Part shown: positions 42,663 through 49,586 of the stretch, in pieces
How positions within the stretch are numbered: the stretch's first letter is position 1
How the letters are laid out: the number at the start of each line of letters is the position of its first letter
Source of the DNA: an uncultured Clostridia bacterium
GTDB taxonomy: Bacteria > Bacillota > Clostridia > Christensenellales > Borkfalkiaceae
Length of the DNA stretch: 64,000 nt
Direction of reading: 5' to 3'
Assembly: GCA_947629095.1 (NCBI GenBank)
Contig: CANRCK010000002.1
Coordinates: 226,913 to 290,912, forward strand
Made by a program: the position numbers and the translations under genes
Notes under the pieces: model-generated
What the model was told of the DNA's origin: nothing
Database searches by the model: none
Seen by the model: only the letters and a program-made list of their open reading frames with translations

Positions 42663-43181
42663 CTATTCTCCGGCGGGCGTCTGGTCAAGCTTCGCCGCCC
42701 GCATCGTGTATAATATTTTATATTGATCGGAATTTTGCTTCAATGTTACGGTGCAGCAAACTATCCTGTCGCTGATTTCAAAGTTTATCTCTTCAATTTC
42801 GCTCAGCTCTTCCGTTTTTGTGGAATCGTCCGGCGGCATTTCGCAGGTGAAAACGCCGTTTTCAAACTTTGCGGTGAAGAAAATTCCTTCGCTGCTGCCG
42901 GGATTTATCGTTGCCTTGATGCTCGGTTCCGATGGGTCAACCGAAATGGTGTATTCCTCGGTGTCGTACTGCATAAGCCAGTCCTTTATCAGCTTTTCCA
43001 CCCTTGTAATTTCCGATTGGCTCTTTGCGCTGATTGTAAACTCATTTTGGGAGCGCGTTGTCAAAAGCACAACGGAGGTGGCAAGCACGCCCACCATCGC
43101 CAGCAGCGCAATTGCAACCACCAGCTCCACCAGCGTAAACCCGCGGCTTTTATTCAAATTGTGCACAGCATATTTTTTCAT
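42663..43181 (-). CDS. Minor prepilin, PilW/GspJ-like
   Basis: A 172-residue protein with a basic leader and cleavage site RGFTLVELVVAIALLAMVGV (Glu5 present), then a soluble domain ending TVTLKQNSDQYKILYTMRA. It is first in the minus-strand assembly operon. ATG 43181 starts the natural leader; a longer frame from 43211 lacks support. It is divergent from the major pilin gene at 43453. Confidence 0.85.
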   Translation of the reverse strand: MKKYAVHNLNKSRGFTLVELVVAIALLAMVGVLATSVVLLTTRSQNEFTISAKSQSEITRVEKLIKDWLMQYDTEEYTISVDPSEPSIKATINPGSSEGIFFTAKFENGVFTCEMPPDDSTKTEELSEIEEINFEISDRIVCCTVTLKQNSDQYKILYTMRAAKLDQTPAGE

Positions 43182-43363
43182 ACCGCCGACCGCGCGGGCG
43201 CAAGCCTTCAACCCCCAAAAACCTTGTGCGGGTTGCCGCCCGCCTTATTATATTTTATCACTATGCTTTTGCAAAAGCAACAAAATTAAAGGGTTCAACT
43301 CCCCCTTACAGGGCTATTATGGGCAAAATTTTTAAAAAATCAGCTAAAATTTTCGTCATTTAC

Positions 43364-43392
43364 TTGACGAGTTTATATTCGTGTGATATAAT
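43364..43392 (+). promoter_or_regulatory. Strong sigma-A promoter of the small pilin
   Basis: TTGACG (43364-43369), a 17-bp spacer ending GTGTGA and consensus TATAAT (43387-43392), consistent with a highly expressed structural gene. Confidence 0.75.
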
Positions 43393-43452
43393 TGGGCACA
43401 GTCATGGTTTGTTACACTTTTGCAACCGCGAACTAAACAAGGAGAAAAAACA

Positions 43453-43974
43453 ATGAAAACTAATAAGAACAAAAAGGGTTTTACGTTGGTAGAACTGGTA
43501 ATCGTCATCGCAGTAATTGCAATTCTTGCAGCTGTTTTGATTCCCACATTCATCACCGTAATAGGTAACGCAAACAAGTCCGCAGCTGAGCAGGAAGGCG
43601 CAAATGTTAAGACGGAAATACTTGCAATCTATCAAGGTCAATTCGATAAGTACTGCAAAGATTATTATGGCGCTAAGGACGAAGACAATGTAGAGCAAAA
43701 GCCAACAAGCAAGGCAGTTGTACTTACGAACAAAGGTGAGGCAGCGCTCTTGGCTGGTGAAACAATGAAAAAATTTGCTGATGTTGAGGCAGACATACCT
43801 ACATTTGGAGAATTTGCAGCGAATATTAATAGTGTAATTGTAATATATTATGATAGCGAAAACCCGGCAAACAATAAAATTGAATATCAAACGACAAATG
43901 GTTACGTTGTTACAATAACCGCAACAGGAGTTAGTGCTGTATTGAATAAAGACTGGAAAGCACCTACTGCATAA
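43453..43974 (+). CDS. Type IV pilin (probable major subunit)
   Basis: A 173-residue prepilin: leader MKTNKNKKG, cleavage before FTLVELVIVIAVIAILAAVL (Glu5 present), a long N-terminal helix and a small, AT-rich ectodomain with one cysteine pair region (YCKDYYG). AAGGAG precedes ATG 43453, and strong promoter and terminator signals frame the gene as a single unit. The helix is nearly identical to that of the giant pilin at 49.6-52.2 kb, so the two could copolymerise. The more AT-rich ectodomain suggests diversifying exchange. Confidence 0.9.
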   Translation: MKTNKNKKGFTLVELVIVIAVIAILAAVLIPTFITVIGNANKSAAEQEGANVKTEILAIYQGQFDKYCKDYYGAKDEDNVEQKPTSKAVVLTNKGEAALLAGETMKKFADVEADIPTFGEFAANINSVIVIYYDSENPANNKIEYQTTNGYVVTITATGVSAVLNKDWKAPTA

Positions 43975-44000
43975 CAAATAAACCAAATTACTTAACACAA

Positions 44001-44029
44001 AAAAATCCCGCGTTTTGCGGGATTTTTTG
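44001..44029. terminator. Intrinsic terminator of the small pilin
   Basis: AAAAATCCCGC, GTTTT loop, GCGGGATTTTT (44001-44027). A second GC-rich hairpin (GGCGGGCGC/GCGCCCGCC, 44037-44058) follows and may serve hicB on the minus strand. Confidence 0.92.
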
Positions 44030-44068
44030 TTTTGGGGGCGGGCGCATTTGCGCCCGCCGAAAATATTT

Positions 44069-44542
44069 TTATGACAGATTGCCGTTGGCATAGAAAATGC
44101 GCCAGTCGAAGCCGAGCAGCAATCCTATACGCTTTGCCATATCGGGCGAAGGAGTTTTTTTGCCGTTTACGATATGGGTAATATACGAACGGTCAACCGC
44201 CAAAATTGTGGCGGCTTGATTTTTGCTGAGCTTGCGCTGTTGCAAGCCGTTTTCAATTGCTTCTTCAATTAAAAACTGTTTTGCCCCCTCGCTTACGTAC
44301 GGTGCGGGCTGAACCATTTGCACAACTGCGCCCTCTTCCGGCTTTATTTCGGTTATGGGCGTGGGGGTGGGGCGGGGCTGCCCAGGGTCGGCAAACCAGC
44401 AATCAAGCGCGTCGCCTGCCATAAGAAACGCCTCTTCCGGCGTTTCCCCCTCGGTGAGGCACCCGGGAAGGTCGGGGAACTCCACCCAATAACCGCGCTT
44501 TTCGTCCTTATGAAAAATTGCGGGATAAACTATTTTTTCCAT
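44069..44542 (-). CDS. hicB: HicB-family antitoxin with a C-terminal helix-turn-helix
   Basis: A 157-residue antitoxin. Residues about 1-55 match the HicB partial RNase-H fold (YPAIFHKDEKRGYWVEFPDLPGCLTEGETPEEA). A proline-rich linker leads to a Xre-like HTH at about 105-150 (LSKNQAATILAVDRSYITHIVNGKKTPS), which would bind its own promoter. It neutralises the HicA toxin encoded just upstream (37-bp gap). Confidence 0.92.
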   Translation of the reverse strand: MEKIVYPAIFHKDEKRGYWVEFPDLPGCLTEGETPEEAFLMAGDALDCWFADPGQPRPTPTPITEIKPEEGAVVQMVQPAPYVSEGAKQFLIEEAIENGLQQRKLSKNQAATILAVDRSYITHIVNGKKTPSPDMAKRIGLLLGFDWRIFYANGNLS

Positions 44543-44579
44543 AACGCTTCTCCTTATACTATATTTTTGCCAAAACTAC

Positions 44580-44771
44580 TTATTTCAAGCCCGCCTGCTT
44601 GAGTATTGCCTGTTCAAGTCCTTTCCCCAATTCTTTGGCGTGCATAGGAACCGTTGTTTGCTTGCCCGTTGTGGGATTCCGCAAACGCAAGTGCGACGTT
44701 CCGGGCTGCCGAAGCTCTTCAAAGCCGTTTTCTTTTAAAAGTTTTACCATTTCTTTTGGCGTCATCGGCAT
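44580..44771 (-). CDS. hicA: HicA mRNA interferase toxin
   Basis: A 63-residue protein with the dsRBD-like HicA fold: MTPKEMVKLLKENGFEELRQPGTSHLRLRN, catalytic His in GTSHLRL, and VPMHAKELGKGLEQAILKQAGL. HicA cleaves mRNAs to stop growth. GGGAGGAC precedes the start. It is first in the hicA-hicB order and sits between the pilin gene and the ABC/beta-helix operon, where it may stabilise this accessory segment. Confidence 0.93.
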   Translation of the reverse strand: MPMTPKEMVKLLKENGFEELRQPGTSHLRLRNPTTGKQTTVPMHAKELGKGLEQAILKQAGLK

Positions 44772-44888
44772 TTTTTATGTCCTCCCGTCTACGATATTAT
44801 TATATTACAATGTTGACCAAAAGTCAACAGTCTTTTTATGTTTTTTTATTCCGCCCAATATATATAATAGCGGCGGGCAACCCACCCC

Positions 44889-44992
44889 CCCTCAATACCG
44901 TTTGATTTGCGCTATCAATTGTCAAGCGGCAATGCAATTAAGATACTATGCTCAAGCGATACGCTTGCGGCGGGCGCATTCGCGCCCGCCGC
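44889..44992. repeat. Repeat B element plus GC-rich terminator hairpin
   Basis: TTTGATTTGCGCTATC, GTCAAGCGGCAATGCAATTAAGATACTATGCT-type spacer and CAAGCGATACGCTTG (44953-44967) match the pnuC-end element. It runs directly into the hairpin GCGGCGGGCGC/GCGCCCGCCGC (44967-44992) followed by TACTTTTTTA. A fragment of the repeat A tail (CGTCTGACGCCTCGGAATGACAG) follows at about 45009-45031. Confidence 0.8.
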
Positions 44993-45041
44993 CGTACTTT
45001 TTTATTATCGTCTGACGCCTCGGAATGACAGGAGGGGAGCC

Positions 45042-47123
45042 TTACGCCTTGTAACGGGAAGGAACGTCGTTTATTCCTATTCCCTCGTAGGTGTTCCTGT
45101 ACAGGCAGAAGTAGAAAGGACCTTCGCCCGCGGCACGTCCTATCAGCTCGCTCTGTTCCACAAGCGGATTGTTCTTGCTGCTGAGCGAAATGCTTAGGCT
45201 TTCAAACATTTCATCGTTCAATCCTCCGCCCGCCTCAACGGCTTTAACGCTCTTTCCGTCAAAATACACTTCGCTCAGGTTGTTTCCGCCGCCGAAAAAT
45301 GCAATGCCGCCGTGCGCGTAGTCCGTTCCGTTTACGGTTTTTATAACTTGGCTGTCGGGATACACGTTTTTATATTTTTGAAGCATATCGTTTATGTTCA
45401 GGGAAAACTTTTCGCCCATACCGCTTACAAGGGTGGAGCTGTTCATATTCTTTATTATTTTCCAGTCGTAGAATTTCACGTTTTTGTTGAGATGCAAAAC
45501 GCTCTTGTGGCTTGTTGCCGCCATATCGTGTATGGAACTGCTATTGCTCCATTTATAGAGGTATTGCCCCGCAAAGTGCGTGTCCATACCTATGCAGAAT
45601 ATTCCGCTCGTGTAAAAATCGGTATCCTCTATGGTTGCGGTGCTGTCGCACTCCGCGGTTGCCTTTTTCACAAGCTCGCTGTCCTTGTCAAACAGCTGGT
45701 CGCGGATTGTTGTATTCCAATCGCTGTTTGCCGAAGGGGTGGGATATTCAAACGTGTTGCTGCCCTGTTTAAATATGAATTCGCGCGCGTAGGCAAGCAG
45801 ACAGTTTTTTATCAGCAGATTTTGGTTTGACATACTGCGCACAACCGTTCTGCCGTTCTGCACGGTGGAATTCTGTATAGTTACATTGTTGCCCTCCACT
45901 TCGAGCACGGTGCCAACGTAGTCGAGGTTGGAAAGGTTATCCACGTTGTTGCAATTCTTTAAAACAATGTTGTCGAGCGTGATATTGTCGCCCTTTATAA
46001 GGAACCCGCGGTTGCCCTGCCCGAACACGGCAAGCCCGGCAGCGGATACAAACGGCAGCGGTTCGCCCGCAAAGTCGTCTTTGATGCCCGGAATTGCCAG
46101 TCCCGAGGAGTTCGTTTCCGTGGGATAGGCAAGGTCGTGCAAATTTATTGTGTGCCCGTTGCCGTAGACGTCGGAGCGGAACACAAGTATTGCAAGAACG
46201 TCTGTACTTTTGCCCGAGTTTTTTAAATATTGCACGTCGTAGGTGGATTCTTCGGAATAATATTTATGGTGAGGTGCGCCCGAAGCGTAAGCCATAGGCT
46301 TGCTGTTGGACCGCCCGAGGTTTGAGGAGCTTTCCAGGTTGACCCTCAGCGCAAAGGGAGCGGGGTGTGAGGTGGAATAGTCCGTTGCGCGGACTATGTC
46401 CTCGTAGGAGTACACGTTTACGCCGTCAACAACGTTGAATTTTATGTCCTCAAAAATTTCGGGGTTGGTTTTGCTTGCAACGGTCACTGTGTATTCCCCC
46501 GTTTGGTCGGGAGTAACGCTTACTTTTGAAATGCCGTCCATATCCGCGGCGATTGTTGTGCTCAGCGGGCACTCGGGCGAAACGGTGACCGTTACGTCCT
46601 GCGGGGATCTCAGCGGATATACGTTGAATTCAATCTCCTCGGTGTGCGCCTTTGTCCCCGCGCCCGAAAGGGGGTCGGCATAGTCGTAGAGCGCAACCGT
46701 ATTTTCCCCGTTTTCGCAGGAGTAAACGTAGTTGTAGCCTATATATTTGGGAATGTCGCCGGACTGCATAAGCCTTGCTTTGAAGGACTTTGTTATAAAC
46801 GTGTTTTTAACCGAGGCGGTTATCGTAACCGATTCCCGCTCTTCCGAAACAAAGGTGAGCCTGTTGCCCTCTATTTTTGCTATGTCTTCGTTGGACGACG
46901 TCCATATAATTTCGCCGGCGGCGCTTTCGGGATAGATGAACGCCCTCAGCTCCATGGAATCCCCGATTTCATTAAACTCAAACGCCTGGTTTTCGCTGTA
47001 ATCGAAGTCGATAAATTCGGGCAGCTGCGGCACGACTAAGGAAACGAGCTTTGTAAAGCCCATGGCTATGAACGCCACAAGCAGCGGAAGCAGAAGCATA
47101 ATCGCCAGAATTCTCTTTTTCAT
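45042..47123 (-). CDS. Exported or membrane-anchored Ig-like plus parallel beta-helix protein
   Basis: The 693-residue protein has an N-terminal hydrophobic anchor (ILAIMLLLPLLVAFIAMGF) without a lipobox. Residues about 45-115 resemble a bacterial Ig-like domain (IIWTSSNEDIAKIEGNRLTFVS). A middle region contains further beta modules. Residues about 325-520 look like right-handed parallel beta-helix turns (NITLDNIVLKNCNNV, VEGNNVTIQNSTVQNG, NQNLLIKNCLLAY). No catalytic residues are evident, so surface binding or glycan recognition is plausible. It overlaps the ABC permease gene by four bases and forms an operon with the exporter. Confidence 0.75.
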   Translation of the reverse strand: MKKRILAIMLLLPLLVAFIAMGFTKLVSLVVPQLPEFIDFDYSENQAFEFNEIGDSMELRAFIYPESAAGEIIWTSSNEDIAKIEGNRLTFVSEERESVTITASVKNTFITKSFKARLMQSGDIPKYIGYNYVYSCENGENTVALYDYADPLSGAGTKAHTEEIEFNVYPLRSPQDVTVTVSPECPLSTTIAADMDGISKVSVTPDQTGEYTVTVASKTNPEIFEDIKFNVVDGVNVYSYEDIVRATDYSTSHPAPFALRVNLESSSNLGRSNSKPMAYASGAPHHKYYSEESTYDVQYLKNSGKSTDVLAILVFRSDVYGNGHTINLHDLAYPTETNSSGLAIPGIKDDFAGEPLPFVSAAGLAVFGQGNRGFLIKGDNITLDNIVLKNCNNVDNLSNLDYVGTVLEVEGNNVTIQNSTVQNGRTVVRSMSNQNLLIKNCLLAYAREFIFKQGSNTFEYPTPSANSDWNTTIRDQLFDKDSELVKKATAECDSTATIEDTDFYTSGIFCIGMDTHFAGQYLYKWSNSSSIHDMAATSHKSVLHLNKNVKFYDWKIIKNMNSSTLVSGMGEKFSLNINDMLQKYKNVYPDSQVIKTVNGTDYAHGGIAFFGGGNNLSEVYFDGKSVKAVEAGGGLNDEMFESLSISLSSKNNPLVEQSELIGRAAGEGPFYFCLYRNTYEGIGINDVPSRYKA

Positions 47124-48658
47124 AACGCTTTCATCCTCTTATCCAGATTTTTAACGTATCCCACAACCGCCGCGGCGCAGTACAGCGCAGAAACGACGGC
47201 GGGAATCAGGTACATTGCAAGCCCGCCGAAGGCAAAGCACATAACAGTTGCAATAGCGCCCGTCAAAAGGGCGTATACAAGCGACTTCATAACGGAACCC
47301 GCCGCGTTTTTTTCGGAATTGACGCCCTTCAGGTCGTTGTTGACCATACTCACTATTGTTGCAACGGTGGAGAGCAGGGTCACCAAAAATATCATCAAGC
47401 CGTCCGTAAGCCCCACAAAGCCCGAGGCGACAAGCAGGATAGCCGTTATTATAAGCGCAAAGCAGGCAATCCCAAGCGCAAGCGCAAGCTTTATGCCCAC
47501 CTGAACTTTGTAGGTTACGGGTATCGTCTTTATTATGGAAAGTTTGCTGCCCTCGCGGGAGACGGCGTCGCCCGCAAACGTGTTGGAAACGGTGGAGTAG
47601 AGCACAACTATCATAAGCGCGAACGGCGCAACGAACGACGCCGTTAAAAGCTGGGAAACAACTTCCCTGAGAACGCCCATGGTGAGATAGGTGAGCGCGG
47701 GCAGGGAGAGCACTATGGACAAATAGGAAAACATATACCCCGGCGTGCGCACAAGCTCGTTGATTTCCTTGAACAGCAGCGCGCCTTTAACCGAGCGGCG
47801 CTTTCCGGGCCTTGCCTTAGCCTCGGCTGCGCGCGATTTTTTAAGATTTCCGTACAGCGCGGCGCACATAAAATAGCACCCCGCAATCAGCCCCGCCGCC
47901 AGCGCAAAGCATATAAAAACGCGCCAATAGTTTGCGCCGTTCAAAAACATTCCCAAAGAGGAGGAGAACAGCAGCCCGCCCGCAACGGCGCGGATTCCCT
48001 TTACCACGGTGGAGTTGAATATAAATTGCAGCTTGCGGCTGCGGATTAGCATAATCAAAAAATCCAGCACATATTTATAGGCAAAAAACAGCAGACCTAT
48101 AAATATGAGCGAAAGTATCAAAAACAGCGGTCCGTGTTTAAGCAAAAATTGCTTTGCCGCGTTAAACGCGGGGGCGATTATCCCGCTGACCGCCGCAACG
48201 GTTACCGCCATTATTATGATAGTGAACAGCGCCTTGAAATAAAACCCCGCGCCAAACCCGTTTATTATGCCGAACGCAACAAATATGGGCAGCGAAAACG
48301 CCCCAACCGAGGCAAGCTCGTAGATAAGCAGCGCAGCCACCTTGCTAAGCACAACCACGCGCGGGTTGAGGGGCAGCGGCCTTAAAATATCCGCGTCCTC
48401 CGCGGTGAACATTATAACCGCCGCTTTGTTCAGCGAAAGTATAACCGAAAATATCATAATCGCCGCTATGAACAGCGATAAAATTTCATTTGAAATGCCA
48501 AGGGGGATAAATTTGCCGTTCAGCTCTATGAACAGATACACAAACACCGCCATAACCGCCAGCACGGCAACCGCGCCTATAACGCTCCCCGCAATGTTCC
48601 TTTTGTAGTTTTTGAACCCTTTGAGTTCCTTTTTTAAAAGTAACGCGAACAAACTCAT
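47120..48658 (-). CDS. ABC-2-type transporter permease
   Basis: A 512-residue integral membrane protein with about 12 hydrophobic helices in two halves and a cytoplasmic loop rich in Lys/Arg (LKKSRAAEAKARPGKRRSVKG). It has features of large ABC-2 exporter permeases: an N-terminal amphipathic KKELKGFKNYKRN and FTAEDADILRPLPL. It is encoded 5 bp downstream of its ATPase and overlaps the beta-helix protein gene, suggesting a joint function in export or envelope assembly. Drug or peptide export is an alternative. Confidence 0.85.
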   Translation of the reverse strand: MSLFALLLKKELKGFKNYKRNIAGSVIGAVAVLAVMAVFVYLFIELNGKFIPLGISNEILSLFIAAIMIFSVILSLNKAAVIMFTAEDADILRPLPLNPRVVVLSKVAALLIYELASVGAFSLPIFVAFGIINGFGAGFYFKALFTIIIMAVTVAAVSGIIAPAFNAAKQFLLKHGPLFLILSLIFIGLLFFAYKYVLDFLIMLIRSRKLQFIFNSTVVKGIRAVAGGLLFSSSLGMFLNGANYWRVFICFALAAGLIAGCYFMCAALYGNLKKSRAAEAKARPGKRRSVKGALLFKEINELVRTPGYMFSYLSIVLSLPALTYLTMGVLREVVSQLLTASFVAPFALMIVVLYSTVSNTFAGDAVSREGSKLSIIKTIPVTYKVQVGIKLALALGIACFALIITAILLVASGFVGLTDGLMIFLVTLLSTVATIVSMVNNDLKGVNSEKNAAGSVMKSLVYALLTGAIATVMCFAFGGLAMYLIPAVVSALYCAAAVVGYVKNLDKRMKAL

Positions 48659-48663
48659 TTTAT

Positions 48664-49380
48664 TTAATTCCCCGTAACTTCAAAAAAGTAATCCTCAAGC
48701 GATTCCTCCGTCCGGTTGAATTGCTTTAAGTCTATAACGTCGATGAGTTTTCCCTTGTTTATGAGCGCGGCTTTGTCGCACAGCCTCTGCACCACGTCCA
48801 GATTGTGGGAGGAGAAGAACACCGTTTTCCCCTGCGCCTTTTGCTCCTGCATTGCCTCCTTAACCTGGTGCACCATCAGCACGTCAAGCCCCGTTAGCGG
48901 CTCGTCCAAAACCCACAGCTCGGGGCTGTGCACAAGCGAGGCGATAAGGCAGATTTTTTGCTTCATTCCGTGGGAATAAGTCCCAATAAACCTGTCAAAC
49001 GCGTTCCCTATGCCAAACTTTTCAACAAGCTCTTCCGTCCGCTTTTCGCGCCCGTCGCCCGTTTTGAATACGTCCGCAATAAAGTTTACAAATTGCCTGC
49101 CCGTCATATTTTCATAAACGGCATGGTTGTCGGGGCAAAACCCGATTTTTTGCTTTGCTTCAATGGGGTTTTGCGCAACGTTGCAGCCCAAAACGGAAAT
49201 AGTTCCCTCGGTTATCGGCAGCTGCCCCGTGAGGCACTTGATTGTGGTGGACTTTCCCGCGCCGTTTTTGCCTATGAATCCAAAAATTTCTCCCTCGTTC
49301 ACGTCAAAGCTGACGTTTTGCACGGCTTTAAAGCCGTTGGAATAAGTTTCGGAAAAGTTACAAATTTCTATAGCTTTCAT
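48664..49380 (-). CDS. ABC transporter ATP-binding protein
   Basis: A 238-residue ABC ATPase with Walker A GFIGKNGAGKST, Q-loop FCPDNHAVYENM (Asp-Asn in place of the usual Glu/Gln context), signature YSHGMKQK (a variant of LSGGQ), Walker B LWVLDEPLTGLD and the H-loop FFSSHNLDVV. ATG 49380 is chosen with GGAG upstream; an earlier GTG/ATG-like extension does not match the family. It energises the adjacent ABC-2 permease. Confidence 0.93.
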   Translation of the reverse strand: MKAIEICNFSETYSNGFKAVQNVSFDVNEGEIFGFIGKNGAGKSTTIKCLTGQLPITEGTISVLGCNVAQNPIEAKQKIGFCPDNHAVYENMTGRQFVNFIADVFKTGDGREKRTEELVEKFGIGNAFDRFIGTYSHGMKQKICLIASLVHSPELWVLDEPLTGLDVLMVHQVKEAMQEQKAQGKTVFFSSHNLDVVQRLCDKAALINKGKLIDVIDLKQFNRTEESLEDYFFEVTGN

Positions 49381-49526
49381 ATAAAAAATCTCCGGAGAAT
49401 GGCAAAACGCCACCCCAAAAAATAAAAATTCAACACACAATCAAAATTTTAACCGTTTTGCAAAAATTTGTAAAGCCTTTTTATTGCCCCGCGCAAGTTT
49501 TGGCCGCATGTGCAGGTTTTTTTAAA

Positions 49527-49562
49527 GCGCCCCGCGGCAGTCGCCGCGGGGCGCTTTGTTTT
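49527..49562. terminator. GC-rich hairpin between giant pilin and ABC operon
   Basis: A perfect 12-bp stem GCGCCCCGCGGC / GCCGCGGGGCGC around a 4-nt loop (49527-49554). The T-rich tail (TTTGTTTTGTT) lies on the plus side, so its efficiency for the minus-strand pilin transcript is uncertain. Confidence 0.55.
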
Positions 49563-49586
49563 GTTACATTAAGTTTTTAGGGTTGT

